Assembly (NCBI GenBank): GCA_902774725.1
Contig: CACYJP010000002.1
Span: 1 to 48,136 of the forward strand
Direction of reading: 5' to 3'
DNA length: 48,136 nt
Source: an uncultured Lachnospiraceae bacterium
GTDB taxonomy: Bacteria > Bacillota > Clostridia > Lachnospirales > Lachnospiraceae
This document shows positions 16,087 to 25,154 of this stretch, piece after piece. Positions within the stretch are counted from its first letter, which is position 1, and the number at the start of each line of letters is the position of its first letter. Position numbers and translations under genes: made by a program. The notes under the pieces were generated by a model. That model was not told the DNA's origin, searched no databases, and worked only from the letters and a program-made list of their open reading frames with translations.

Positions 16087-18710
16087 TTATTTAGTGTCTT
16101 TATCTTGTATTTTTTTTTACGAATTAAGACAAATAACACTATATATCCTATCCAGCAGATTATGCTGATTATAAGTCCGGGTTTAAAGCCCTTTGGAACA
16201 AACTTAAACTCTACCGTGTGAACACCTTCACCAACATCCAGTTCAATAAATGTTCTGGTCTCGTTATTAATCTTTACCTTTTTACCATCAACATAAGCTG
16301 ACCAGCCCTCATCATACGGAATTGTAGTAAAGAGGATCTGATTCTTTTCAAGGTTCACCTCTCCCTTGATATAATCCTCCTTAACCTCCTGCATTTTCAT
16401 CTTATTCTTCGTAAGATAGGCTCTCATTTGAGTCAGTGCTGTCCTGTCGATCATAGACATATACATAGAAATCGTACCATTCTTAGAATAGTTCTGGTTA
16501 AATGTCATTACCAGGTTTACTCTGTCTCCCTCCTTCAGATCACCGAGACAAAGTATCTGACCGTGATTTCTTCCTGCAGTCATAAGATTATCATTCAGAT
16601 AATAATCCAGCTTTTCCAGATAATTAGCTCTTGCGTTCAGGAAATACTCACCCTCTTCACCTACTACAAAGGTTCCCCTTACAGTTATTGTATCTCCCGT
16701 TCCATTTGAATAGCTTATAACATCCGGCGACTTCGGATCATAAACCGCCTCACAGCCTTCACCACCGACTCCATAGAATGGATGGACTATCCTGAAGACC
16801 TCTTCAGAACCCGTAGCATACTCTGCAAAATGCCCCAGTACACTTGCCGCATTAAAGCTGCCACACGACCAGCTGTTTATATTTTCTCTTACTCCGAAGG
16901 CAAGAGGAAGGGCACTTTCATTTTCATAAACCTTAAGTCCCTCTTTCTCCAGCACGAGCTTCATTTCGTCAGCATACGGGAAGTAGTCCCCATCTCTCAC
17001 ATAGATATATCTCACGCCAAAGATATCATTTGTAACCGGACATGCACCCTTATATAGATACTCATTTTCACCGGTATAAAAACCGAAATAAGCCATGGTA
17101 TCAACAACTCTTCCGTTAGCAGTTGAGCAAAATGTACCAATGCTCTTCATTCCATCATAGGTATTCTCATCCATCATTATCGGTTCGATGATATCCTGCC
17201 TGTAGAACAGAAGTCCTTTCTCCTTGGCCATTTCATCGACCTCGGCGACAGTCTCCTCCATCTGCTTTGAATACTGCATATAATACTCTATATCACAGAG
17301 TCCGTTATTTGAGATGCCGAGAGCACCATTTAAGATAAGCTCAGCTGCCATAAGTACCGACAAAATAACAGTCGAAACAACTATAGGCATCAGGTCAAGC
17401 TTTCTAAGTATCAGCAGTGTGCCATAAACAAGGATCAGGATAAACGAGATAAGAAGCATATATTTCTTATCAACCTGACCATCCAGCCCGGCCTTCATAT
17501 ACACAAACCCAAGAAGTATGCAGGACGCAAAAATGCCCGCCATAACCGAAACGATATGAGTCTTTCTAAGTCGTATGAGCGCTTCGTAGCCCAGATAAAG
17601 AATCACAAATATATAAATAAACGAGAATCTGTTCGGTATACCAAACTGATCATGGAAGCCATGCCAGATAAAATTGAGAAGTCTGTGATTCATACTTGCA
17701 AGCAAAAACAAAACCAAAAGTATATGTCTTATTTTTTCTCCCGGTTTTATCCTGTTTGAAAAGATATAGATAAACAGAAGTATTATGGCAAGCGTACTGC
17801 AGTACAGATTGGCTTTTCCATCGAATACATCCATTTTTATAGGCTTTGTAAGGAAGTACTGACCCTTAAGGAGATTGAAAAAGCTCTGGTACCACTCTCC
17901 CTTTGGAAGAGCTGCGCCGGCAGTCGAGGTTTTTGTAATAGCCAGAAATGCAATAAGCAGCGAAAGTGCCGCCATTCCGGCCGCCAGAAGAGAGCTTCCC
18001 GCAAATACAATCCCATCCGTAAAGAACTTTTTAACATTTTTATGACTTCTGACAAAAAACCAGAGAACAAGAAAGATGCATATGATAAATGAGATGTAAT
18101 AATTAGCATATAGGCTGTAGAACAGTGCAGCTATATAAAGTCGCGGATCTCTGTCATTGACCAGTCTTTCAAAGCCAAGAATTATAAGCGGAAATACCAT
18201 GATGCAGTCGAGCCACATAATATTCCAGAAGTAGCCGCACATATAGTTATTCAGAGCATAGCCGAGTCCCATTGCAACTATCAGAGTGTTGTTCTTCGGC
18301 GCCCCCTTCCTTCTTGAAAGGAAATAACTAAATGCGCCTGCCGATATAACTATCTTCAGAGCAACAAGCAAAGAGAACATAGCCACGATATTTTCTCTGG
18401 CAATAAAGACTAAAATGAGATTCAGAGGGGATGCCATATAGTAAAGCAAAAGTGACAGGAAATTCTGTCCAAAGCCTATGTCCCAGGTAAAGAACAGACT
18501 CTCACCCGCTTTAAGCTTGTTCTGATAATCACTGAAAAACGGTATATATTGATGTATGCTGTCTACAAGCGTAAAGGATTTTTCTCCAAACGGAGCAACC
18601 TCAGCTGTGATCATTAAAGTCAGCATAAAAACAGCAGTAATGGCCGCGGATATTATCCACGACCAGTTACGCCCAAAGTATTTTCTCATTTTATACTTAA
18701 AAGTTATCAT
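16083..18710 (-). CDS. YfhO-family polytopic membrane protein
   Basis: The 875-residue protein has many membrane helices over its first 480 residues and a last helix near the C-terminus, with a long extracytoplasmic region between them. DSIHQYIPFFSDYQNKL near the N-terminus and the C-terminal YDEGWSAYVDGKKV...GFKPGL block are hallmarks of the YfhO family. Members are GT-C-like and are linked to glycosylation of lipoteichoic acid or related wall polymers in Bacillus and Listeria. I chose ATG at 18710, nine bases after AGGGG. It lies 20 bases behind the GH9 gene, so it is probably in the same transcript. Confidence 0.88.
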   Translation of the reverse strand: MITFKYKMRKYFGRNWSWIISAAITAVFMLTLMITAEVAPFGEKSFTLVDSIHQYIPFFSDYQNKLKAGESLFFTWDIGFGQNFLSLLLYYMASPLNLILVFIARENIVAMFSLLVALKIVISAGAFSYFLSRRKGAPKNNTLIVAMGLGYALNNYMCGYFWNIMWLDCIMVFPLIILGFERLVNDRDPRLYIAALFYSLYANYYISFIICIFLVLWFFVRSHKNVKKFFTDGIVFAGSSLLAAGMAALSLLIAFLAITKTSTAGAALPKGEWYQSFFNLLKGQYFLTKPIKMDVFDGKANLYCSTLAIILLFIYIFSNRIKPGEKIRHILLVLFLLASMNHRLLNFIWHGFHDQFGIPNRFSFIYIFVILYLGYEALIRLRKTHIVSVMAGIFASCILLGFVYMKAGLDGQVDKKYMLLISFILILVYGTLLILRKLDLMPIVVSTVILSVLMAAELILNGALGISNNGLCDIEYYMQYSKQMEETVAEVDEMAKEKGLLFYRQDIIEPIMMDENTYDGMKSIGTFCSTANGRVVDTMAYFGFYTGENEYLYKGACPVTNDIFGVRYIYVRDGDYFPYADEMKLVLEKEGLKVYENESALPLAFGVRENINSWSCGSFNAASVLGHFAEYATGSEEVFRIVHPFYGVGGEGCEAVYDPKSPDVISYSNGTGDTITVRGTFVVGEEGEYFLNARANYLEKLDYYLNDNLMTAGRNHGQILCLGDLKEGDRVNLVMTFNQNYSKNGTISMYMSMIDRTALTQMRAYLTKNKMKMQEVKEDYIKGEVNLEKNQILFTTIPYDEGWSAYVDGKKVKINNETRTFIELDVGEGVHTVEFKFVPKGFKPGLIISIICWIGYIVLFVLIRKKKYKIKTLNN

Positions 18711-18730
18711 TACAAACAACCCCTACGATT

Positions 18731-21058
18731 TCACTGCTCTGCAGCAAGAAGATATATAAGCGGAGAATTCCAGTAAATTGTAACCTCATTTGTTGAGTAG
18801 CTCTGTGCATTATCCACATAGCTCATTGCAGGACTCTCCTCTGTAAGAACCGCTATTGCATATGGGTCCTCAAGATTCTTATCAGGGCCACCCGCAAGCA
18901 TACCTATCATCGCCTTGCCCTTAACCTGTGATGGTCTGTGATGAGGATTCTCAGGATAAAATGTACCATAGCCGGAAACGAAGCAATATCCAAGAGCATT
19001 CGTTCCAAGCAGATAATCAAGCTGATGCTTTGCAAGGGTCTTGTACTGCTCATCACCGGTTAATTTGTATGCCATATAGAGAAGCTCGCCGTCATTTCCG
19101 ACCCCCATATTACTGCCCCAATAGAAATTGCTTCCGAAGCAGAGATCATATCCTGTCTTCTTTGACTGTTCAACCTTCTCAGTTACAGCATTTATTATAT
19201 GGTTCTTAGCTGTTTCGCCGAGTTCCTTATCGCCACTCTTTGCCAGATCATAATCTGCATAGAAGCCTACGTCTGCCCAGCCAAGTCCATCCATAAGACT
19301 TTCATCAGAAAGAAAGCCCTTTATGGCGTCAGCCTTATCACTCTCACCTGCAAGGAATAACTCAACCGTAGCCCAGTATCTCTCATCTGATACATTTTTA
19401 TCAGGATACTCACCCGTAGTTATTTCCTTCGGATTCTTATAGCTTTTATATGAATCAAGCGATTCCAGATAATCCCAGGCTTTCTTTGATGCCTCTAAAG
19501 CTTTCGCACTAAAGTCCGGATCAAAATCCTTATAAACAACACTTGCCTTTGCCATAATAGCAGAAAAGTCTCCTGTTGCAGTCGCAGATATCGGCGCAAG
19601 GTAAAGCTGCTCTGTATCATCCTCAGGCATAATTGTCTCAGGGAATACCAGAGTTGAAACCTTGTGATATACTCCACCTGACTCCTCATCCTGCATCTTT
19701 AGCATCCAGTCAAGCTCATACTTTGCTTCGTCAAGTATATCCGGAATACCATTTCCGCTTTCAGGGATTCCCATATCATCAGCATCTACTCCGAAATCCT
19801 CATACGCAAGAAGAAGGTCTGCTATCGTAACCGCTCCGGCTACTGTATACTTACCATAGTCACCGGCATCATGCCATCCACCGGATACATCCTTCGATTT
19901 ACTCTGATCGTCGTAAACCTTTGCCTCACCTGTATGACATGCCTCGTGCGCAAAGTCTCCTGCGAGATCTGCATCCAGCTTCATACCACAACGCTGCCTC
20001 GTAAGCATCATTACGCTGTCCTTATATATATCCGCATAAGGATTTTCCTCTATCTTGAACTTATAGCTTGCACCCTCTTCTGTAAATACATAGTATTCGC
20101 CCGCAGTTTTAAAATCAGAAAAATCAGCCTGTCTTACATCCAGATCTGCGCCGTAATCATGTATCACTTCACCAAGCTTTCCTGCGTAAACAGTTTCATT
20201 GGTTGCTGCGTCACATATGATAAACTCTTCTTCATCTGTTCTTCCTGATTTTACTACTGCTATCTTTTCATCATCAGGTTTATAACCTATCTGATCAACT
20301 GCTACATTTACATACGAAGGAAGCGCAGCTACCTCAATAGCATTTGAAGCATCCTTTACCTCAAGCTTTATGTTATCAATGTAAATATTATGCTCACCCG
20401 GATCAGAAGACATATCCTCCATCTTACCCATATTGAAAACTATACGTGGTGCAGGATCTGACTCTTCGGTCATCTCAAAATCAACCGAGAAGTTTGTCAC
20501 CTCAGGGCCAATATCTATAACCTCTCCCTGATATGCATGATAGTCACCGCCATTTATCTGATGACGGTACTCTATTTTTCTCTCTATATCACTGGAAATA
20601 TCAAAGCTGTAGGTATACACACAGTTTTTACTGAGTGCATAGCCATCCCAGTAGATCTGATTTGAATAGTCCAGTCCGCCGCAGTTCTTGATGTTTACCA
20701 CAAGCTGTCCATCACTTGCAGATATCTCACAGATACCGCCATTTGTATATGTCATAAATCCATCGACATCATTATCGTCGAAGTTAATATCAACCAGAAC
20801 ATCCCCGTCCTTTAGCTGGGCGGAATTATCAGCTGTTGCATCACCTGCAGAAGCCTTAGGATCTGCCGGACCCTCGCCCTTAAGTGAGCTTTCTGTAGGA
20901 TAATCAGCACTGTCAGCATCATCAGTAGTTGCACTGGTAGAAGCTTTTGTTGAACCTTCTTTGCTATCACCCTTCGATGAATTCTTATCCCCGCAGCCTA
21001 CGAGTCCGAGTATCATACATGAAGCGAGTATATATGTAACACATCTCTTAATTCTCAT
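18731..21058 (-). CDS. glycoside hydrolase family 9 lipoprotein (endoglucanase-type)
   Basis: This 775-residue exported enzyme has a lipoprotein signal (LVGC, lipidated Cys22), a Ser/Thr/Asp-rich linker and a CBM4/9-like beta domain (about 86-234). An Ig-like CelD_N domain starts VAVDQIGYKP (about 250-338). The GH9 catalytic domain follows. Asp397 and Asp400 in GGWHDAGDYGKY are the conserved aspartates, and the C-terminal His motif is NPHHRPS. Glu758 in NEVTIYWNSP is the proton donor. Cellulose or a mixed beta-glucan is the likely substrate at the cell surface. I chose the ATG seven bases after AAGGAG. It overlaps the hisA-like gene by 11 bases. Confidence 0.94.
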   Translation of the reverse strand: MRIKRCVTYILASCMILGLVGCGDKNSSKGDSKEGSTKASTSATTDDADSADYPTESSLKGEGPADPKASAGDATADNSAQLKDGDVLVDINFDDNDVDGFMTYTNGGICEISASDGQLVVNIKNCGGLDYSNQIYWDGYALSKNCVYTYSFDISSDIERKIEYRHQINGGDYHAYQGEVIDIGPEVTNFSVDFEMTEESDPAPRIVFNMGKMEDMSSDPGEHNIYIDNIKLEVKDASNAIEVAALPSYVNVAVDQIGYKPDDEKIAVVKSGRTDEEEFIICDAATNETVYAGKLGEVIHDYGADLDVRQADFSDFKTAGEYYVFTEEGASYKFKIEENPYADIYKDSVMMLTRQRCGMKLDADLAGDFAHEACHTGEAKVYDDQSKSKDVSGGWHDAGDYGKYTVAGAVTIADLLLAYEDFGVDADDMGIPESGNGIPDILDEAKYELDWMLKMQDEESGGVYHKVSTLVFPETIMPEDDTEQLYLAPISATATGDFSAIMAKASVVYKDFDPDFSAKALEASKKAWDYLESLDSYKSYKNPKEITTGEYPDKNVSDERYWATVELFLAGESDKADAIKGFLSDESLMDGLGWADVGFYADYDLAKSGDKELGETAKNHIINAVTEKVEQSKKTGYDLCFGSNFYWGSNMGVGNDGELLYMAYKLTGDEQYKTLAKHQLDYLLGTNALGYCFVSGYGTFYPENPHHRPSQVKGKAMIGMLAGGPDKNLEDPYAIAVLTEESPAMSYVDNAQSYSTNEVTIYWNSPLIYLLAAEQ

Positions 21059-21881
21059 TACCATTCTCCTTATAACTAACAACCTCCTGGAAGTCCATAT
21101 CTCCGCCAAAGATAGAAAGTGCACTTCCTATGGTAACATCTATACGACCTTTTCCGAGTTCTCTGACTGTATCCATATCTTCAAATGAAGCCACACCACC
21201 GGCGTAGGTTATTGGGACATTTCCTTCCCAGCTACCCAGGATTTGCAGAAGGTTCTTGTCTACACCACTCTTCTTTCCTTCAACATCAACACCATGAATC
21301 AGAAATTCGTCAGCATATCCACTCAGTTCATCCAGCGTCTCGTGGCACACCTTTACATCCGTGTATTTCTGCCATCTATCAGTAACTATATAATAATCCT
21401 CAGAACCGGTTCCACCTTCTGATACAGTTCCATCCTTTGAAACAGTCTTTTTCTTTCTGCACGAAAGATCAAGAACCAGCTTGTCCTTTCCGACCTTCTG
21501 TACCAGAGCGTTCAGTCTGTCATAGTCAATCATCCCGTCTCTGAAAACATAGGAAGTTACGATAACATGAGATGCACCAAGCTCTATAAACTCAAGTGCA
21601 TTTTCCTCCGTTATTCCTCCTCCTATCATAAAGCCGCCCGGATACTCCTTCATAGCATCCGAAGCTTCTCTTATATCCTCCAGATATTCCTTCGTTCCTG
21701 CCTTATTCAGCAAAATGATATGTCCACCGGGAACATTACAATTTCTGTAGAGTCTTCCGAAGTAAGCAGCTCCATGCTCCGATACATAGTTTGTATCCGC
21801 ACCAACAGTATCCTTAAGTGATCCGCCGACTATCTGTTTAACTTTTCCATCATGAATATCTATACATGGTCTGAATCGCAT
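21048..21881 (-). CDS. hisA: eukaryotic-type HisA (ProFAR isomerase)
   Basis: This 277-residue TIM-barrel protein starts MRFRPCIDIHDGKVKQIVGG and contains GGGITEENALEFIELGASHVIVTS and LVLDLSCRKK. These features match the fungal/plant HIS6-type isomerase rather than the shorter usual bacterial HisA. The reaction is Amadori isomerisation of ProFAR in histidine synthesis. The ATG lies after AAAGGGG. No other his gene is present in this window. Instead the gene overlaps the GH9 gene, an odd partnership. Confidence 0.88.
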   Translation of the reverse strand: MRFRPCIDIHDGKVKQIVGGSLKDTVGADTNYVSEHGAAYFGRLYRNCNVPGGHIILLNKAGTKEYLEDIREASDAMKEYPGGFMIGGGITEENALEFIELGASHVIVTSYVFRDGMIDYDRLNALVQKVGKDKLVLDLSCRKKKTVSKDGTVSEGGTGSEDYYIVTDRWQKYTDVKVCHETLDELSGYADEFLIHGVDVEGKKSGVDKNLLQILGSWEGNVPITYAGGVASFEDMDTVRELGKGRIDVTIGSALSIFGGDMDFQEVVSYKENGNEN

Positions 21882-22006
21882 GATTCTCCCCTTTCTGCTA
21901 TACCCATTTAATACCATAGTATACTCGTTTCGCAAAGCAACGATTTACTCCCATAAACCGTTAACTATTGTATCAAAAATATAATAATAGCGCTATTAAA
22001 AAATAA

Positions 22007-22033
22007 TTAGCACTCACCTCTTGACAGTGCTAA
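22007..22033 (+). promoter_or_regulatory. CIRCE operator (HrcA binding site)
   Basis: TTAGCACTC-N9-CAGTGCTAA differs from the consensus TTAGCACTC-N9-GAGTGCTAA by one base. The right arm overlaps the -35 box of the hsp20 promoter, so bound HrcA would block transcription. A further half-like site, TAGTGCTA, lies at 22038-22045. Confidence 0.9.
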
Positions 22034-22049
22034 CAAATAGTGCTATAAC
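22021..22049 (+). promoter_or_regulatory. hsp20 promoter
   Basis: TTGACA (22021-22026), 17 bases and TATAAC (22044-22049) form a strong housekeeping promoter overlapping the CIRCE element. It leaves an untranslated leader of about 100 bases. Confidence 0.85.
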
Positions 22050-22158
22050 ATAGTCAGAACAAAGGAATAGAGAAGATTCCGATGAAGAATCCAAACGCTC
22101 CTTCCCTTGCTCATGAGATTTATTATCATATATTTTTCTTGAGAAGGAGGAATGACTT

Positions 22159-22605
22159 ATGTTGTTACCAAGTATTTTTGGAGAGAATTTATTGGATGAA
22201 TGGCTTGATTTTCCGAAGATGGATTTCGGAGATGTAGATCGAAAGCTTTACGGAAAGCGAGCAGCCCAGGTTATGAAGACTGATGTCCATGAGCATGAAA
22301 ATGGCTATGAACTGGATATTGATCTGCCTGGATTTAAGAAGGATGAGATCAAGCTGACACTGGAGAATGGCTATCTGTCTGTAAGTGCAGCCAAGGGACT
22401 GGATGAAGAGAAGAAGGACGAAAAGAGCAAGCTTATAAGACGCGAACGTTATTCGGGATCCATGCAGAGAAGCTTCTATGTAGGTGAGGAAGTGACCGAT
22501 GATGAGATCAAGGCCAAGTACGAAGATGGAGTCCTTAAGCTAAGCATTCCAAAGAAGGAAGCCGCTAAAATCCCTGAAAAGAAAACAATCGCTATCGAAG
22601 GATAG
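22159..22605 (+). CDS. Hsp20 small heat-shock protein
   Basis: The 148-residue chaperone has an alpha-crystallin domain over about residues 40-140. It contains YELDIDLPGFKKDEIKLTLENGYLSV split over two beta strands and the typical GVLKLSIPKK near the end. AAGGAGG precedes the ATG by eight bases. Small heat-shock proteins hold unfolding proteins in the cytoplasm without ATP. The CIRCE operator overlapping its promoter indicates HrcA control, which is known for groE and dnaK but less usual for hsp20. It is monocistronic, with its own terminator. Confidence 0.96.
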   Translation: MLLPSIFGENLLDEWLDFPKMDFGDVDRKLYGKRAAQVMKTDVHEHENGYELDIDLPGFKKDEIKLTLENGYLSVSAAKGLDEEKKDEKSKLIRRERYSGSMQRSFYVGEEVTDDEIKAKYEDGVLKLSIPKKEAAKIPEKKTIAIEG

Positions 22606-22623
22606 TAAACATTACCAAACATT

Positions 22624-22662
22624 AACGGGAACAGTTCTCTGAACTGTTCCCGTTTTGCTTTT
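22624..22662 (+). terminator. hsp20 terminator
   Basis: AACGGGAACAGTTC, a three-base loop and GAACTGTTCCCGTT form a perfect 14-bp stem followed by TTGC and a run of nine T. Confidence 0.93.
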
Positions 22663-22671
22663 TTTTTGAGA

Positions 22672-22700
22672 TAGAAATATTTTATCAAATAATTTATAAT
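22672..22700 (+). promoter_or_regulatory. promoter of the GH26 gene
   Basis: TAGAAA (four of six consensus bases), 17 bases and TATAAT stand about 40 bases before the GH26 start codon and just after the hsp20 terminator. Confidence 0.55.
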
Positions 22701-22740
22701 CACCTTATGACACAATGTAAGTAATCTGGGAGGTAAGCCT

Positions 22741-23688
22741 ATGAATTATGACAAGATTCCTGTAAATAAAAATGCCTCTCCCGAAGCGAGGCAGCTTCTT
22801 GAATATCTGGTAGATACTGCCGGAAATGCAATAATCACCGGCCAGCATACTCAGACAAATCCTATGGAGGAGTATCACTATATACATGAGCTTACAGGGC
22901 ACTTCCCTAAGCTTGTAGGCTTTGAGCTTCTTTCATATAGTCCGAATATCAATTATGATGATGCCAGTGAAGAGTGTCTGACAGAGGTTTACGAGAACAG
23001 GGATACTCTGGATACCGCTATGAAAATTGCTGAGTCTACAGACTCAATCCTAACCTTCTGCTTTCATTGGTTCTCTCCGATTGGAGGTAGAGATAAGGCC
23101 TTTTATTCAAAGCATACTGATTTTGATGCCTCAAAGGTTCTGATAGATGGTTCGCCTGAACGAGAAGCTTTCTTCTCAGATCTACGTCATATAGCTGAGC
23201 TTTTGATTCCATTTAAAGAAAAGAATATCCCGATACTCTGGAGACCTTTCCACGAGGTTGAGGGAGACTGGTTCTGGTGGGGCAAAAAAGGCGGCGAGGT
23301 TGCTAAAGAGCTTTACCTTCTGATGTATCATCTCTATGTGGATGAGTACCACCTCGACAACCTGCTCTGGGTCTGGAGTTCACCTACAAAGGAATCCTAT
23401 CCGGGAGATGACTATGTTGATGTAATCGGTTGGGATATATATCTTCCAGGAAAAGAATATACAGATTATGCTGACAGATATAAAAAACTGGTGGCTGATA
23501 CAACCACCAGTAAAGTATGTGCATTAACAGAAATAGGATATATGCCGGATATGGATAAGCTTAAGGAAAGCCGTATCCCATGGGCATACTTTATGACCTG
23601 GTCCAAAGAGTTCTGCTTTGACGGTTCTTACAACACAAGCGAGGATACAAAAAAGGTATATGCCTCTGACTACAGCGTCAAGCTGTGA
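22741..23688 (+). CDS. GH26 family beta-mannanase-type hydrolase, no signal peptide
   Basis: This 315-residue enzyme of the GH26 fold has acid/base Glu172 in LWRPFHEVEGDWFWWG and nucleophile Glu264 in CALTEIGYMP. TGQHTQ near residue 33 and FHWFSP at 108-113 are typical of the family. The N-terminus (MNYDKIPVNKN) has no signal peptide or membrane segment, so it should act in the cytoplasm on imported manno-oligosaccharides or related beta-glycans. GGAGGT lies six bases before the ATG. It faces glmM and shares a bidirectional terminator with it. Confidence 0.9.
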   Translation: MNYDKIPVNKNASPEARQLLEYLVDTAGNAIITGQHTQTNPMEEYHYIHELTGHFPKLVGFELLSYSPNINYDDASEECLTEVYENRDTLDTAMKIAESTDSILTFCFHWFSPIGGRDKAFYSKHTDFDASKVLIDGSPEREAFFSDLRHIAELLIPFKEKNIPILWRPFHEVEGDWFWWGKKGGEVAKELYLLMYHLYVDEYHLDNLLWVWSSPTKESYPGDDYVDVIGWDIYLPGKEYTDYADRYKKLVADTTTSKVCALTEIGYMPDMDKLKESRIPWAYFMTWSKEFCFDGSYNTSEDTKKVYASDYSVKL

Positions 23689-23690
23689 TG

Positions 23691-23729
23691 AAAGGCATGC
23701 AGTCGATTCAGACTGCATAGCCTTTTTCT
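23691..23729. terminator. bidirectional terminator between GH26 and glmM
   Basis: AAAGGCaTGCAGTC, a six-base loop and GACTGCAtaGCCTTTTT form a stem that serves the convergent genes. The glmM stop codon lies inside it. Confidence 0.8.
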
Positions 23730-25096
23730 TTTATTACATTTACAACCATGTCTACGTACTTCTGACACTCTTCTTTTGTCTCTGCCTCAACCATTACACG
23801 AACGAGAGGTTCTGTTCCTGACTCACGAACGAGGATACGTCCTGATGCACCCAGAGCATCAGCAACCTCCTTAACCTTAGCCTGAACAGCTTCGTCATCC
23901 TGTGCAGCCTTCTTATCTGTTACTCTTACATTCTCAAGCACCTGAGGATATACAGTAAACGGAGCTGTAAGCTCTGAAAGAGGCTTCTTAGCTGCAAGCA
24001 TAACCTCCATTAGTTTAAGTGAAGTAAGAATTCCGTCACCTGTTGTTGCATACTTTGAATAGATGATATGTCCCGACTGCTCGCCACCTATACGGCATCC
24101 GTTCTGTGACATATATTCATAAACATACTTATCACCAACTGCTGTTTTCGCGTAGTCGATACCAGCTTCGTCAAATGCTTTATACAGGCCGAAGTTAGAC
24201 ATAACTGTTGTAACAACTGTGTTGTTCATCAGCTCGCCCTTTTCTTTGAGATACACGCCACAGACATAGAGGATTGCATCTCCGTCGACAACATTTCCCT
24301 TCTCATCTACCGCGAGACATCTGTCAGCATCTCCATCGTAAGCGAAGCCTACATCTAATCCGTTATCAACAACATACTTCTGAAGTCCTTCGATATGTGT
24401 TGATCCTGCGTCGCGGTTGATGTTTGTTCCATCAGGTGCAGCGTTGATAACATATGTCTTTGCACCAAGTGCATCAAATACAGACTTTGCGATATTCCAG
24501 GAAGCTCCGTTTGCACAATCAAGCGCAACCTTCATATCCTTGAAGGAATAAAGTCCGAGAGATATCAGATATCCGATATACCTGTTACGTCCGGATACAT
24601 AGTCAACTGTGCATCCAATCTGTTCTCTCTTTGCAAAAGGAAGCGTTTCCCACTTCTGTCCGAACAGCTCCAGCTCGCCATCCAGATAAGACTCGATTAT
24701 CTCTATTGTATCCTCTTCCATCTTCTCACCCTGTGAGTTGATGAGCTTGATTCCGTTATCATAGTAAGGATTGTGGCTTGCTGAGATCATGATTCCACAG
24801 TCGAAGCCGTCAACCTTTGTAACGTAAGCAACTGAAGGAGTTGTTGTAACGTGAAGCATATATGCATCTGCTCCGGAAGCAACAAGTCCGGCAACGAGAG
24901 AATACTCAAACATATAGCTGGAACGTCTTGTATCCTTTCCGATAACAACCTTCGGAGTTACATTGGTAAGGCCTGCCTGACGCTTTACCTCTCCATAGTA
25001 CCATCCGAGAAATCTTCCTACCTTATACGCGTGGTCAGCGGTGAGGTTTTCATTTGCCTCTCCTCTGAAGCCGTCTGTACCGAAATACTTACCCAT
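23708..25096 (-). CDS. glmM: phosphoglucosamine mutase
   Basis: The 462-residue enzyme has all four phosphohexomutase signatures: GTDGFRG near the N-terminus, the phosphoserine loop MISASHNP (Ser107), the metal loop YDGDADRC and the phosphate site RESGTEPLVRV. The sugar-binding EQSGHI is also present. It converts glucosamine-6-phosphate to glucosamine-1-phosphate for UDP-GlcNAc and wall synthesis. AAGGAG precedes the ATG. It follows the YhaM-type gene by 58 bases. Confidence 0.95.
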   Translation of the reverse strand: MGKYFGTDGFRGEANENLTADHAYKVGRFLGWYYGEVKRQAGLTNVTPKVVIGKDTRRSSYMFEYSLVAGLVASGADAYMLHVTTTPSVAYVTKVDGFDCGIMISASHNPYYDNGIKLINSQGEKMEEDTIEIIESYLDGELELFGQKWETLPFAKREQIGCTVDYVSGRNRYIGYLISLGLYSFKDMKVALDCANGASWNIAKSVFDALGAKTYVINAAPDGTNINRDAGSTHIEGLQKYVVDNGLDVGFAYDGDADRCLAVDEKGNVVDGDAILYVCGVYLKEKGELMNNTVVTTVMSNFGLYKAFDEAGIDYAKTAVGDKYVYEYMSQNGCRIGGEQSGHIIYSKYATTGDGILTSLKLMEVMLAAKKPLSELTAPFTVYPQVLENVRVTDKKAAQDDEAVQAKVKEVADALGASGRILVRESGTEPLVRVMVEAETKEECQKYVDMVVNVIKEKGYAV

Positions 25097-25154
25097 TTTT
25101 TTGTCTCCTTTTTCTATATAAATAACGTAGATGTCACATATAACTCAATAAAAC

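Noticed and set aside
21059..21124. Longer N-terminus of the GH9 protein
   Set aside because: The added residues lie inside the hisA-like gene and would put charged sequence before the lipoprotein signal. AAGGAG is correctly spaced for the ATG at 21058.
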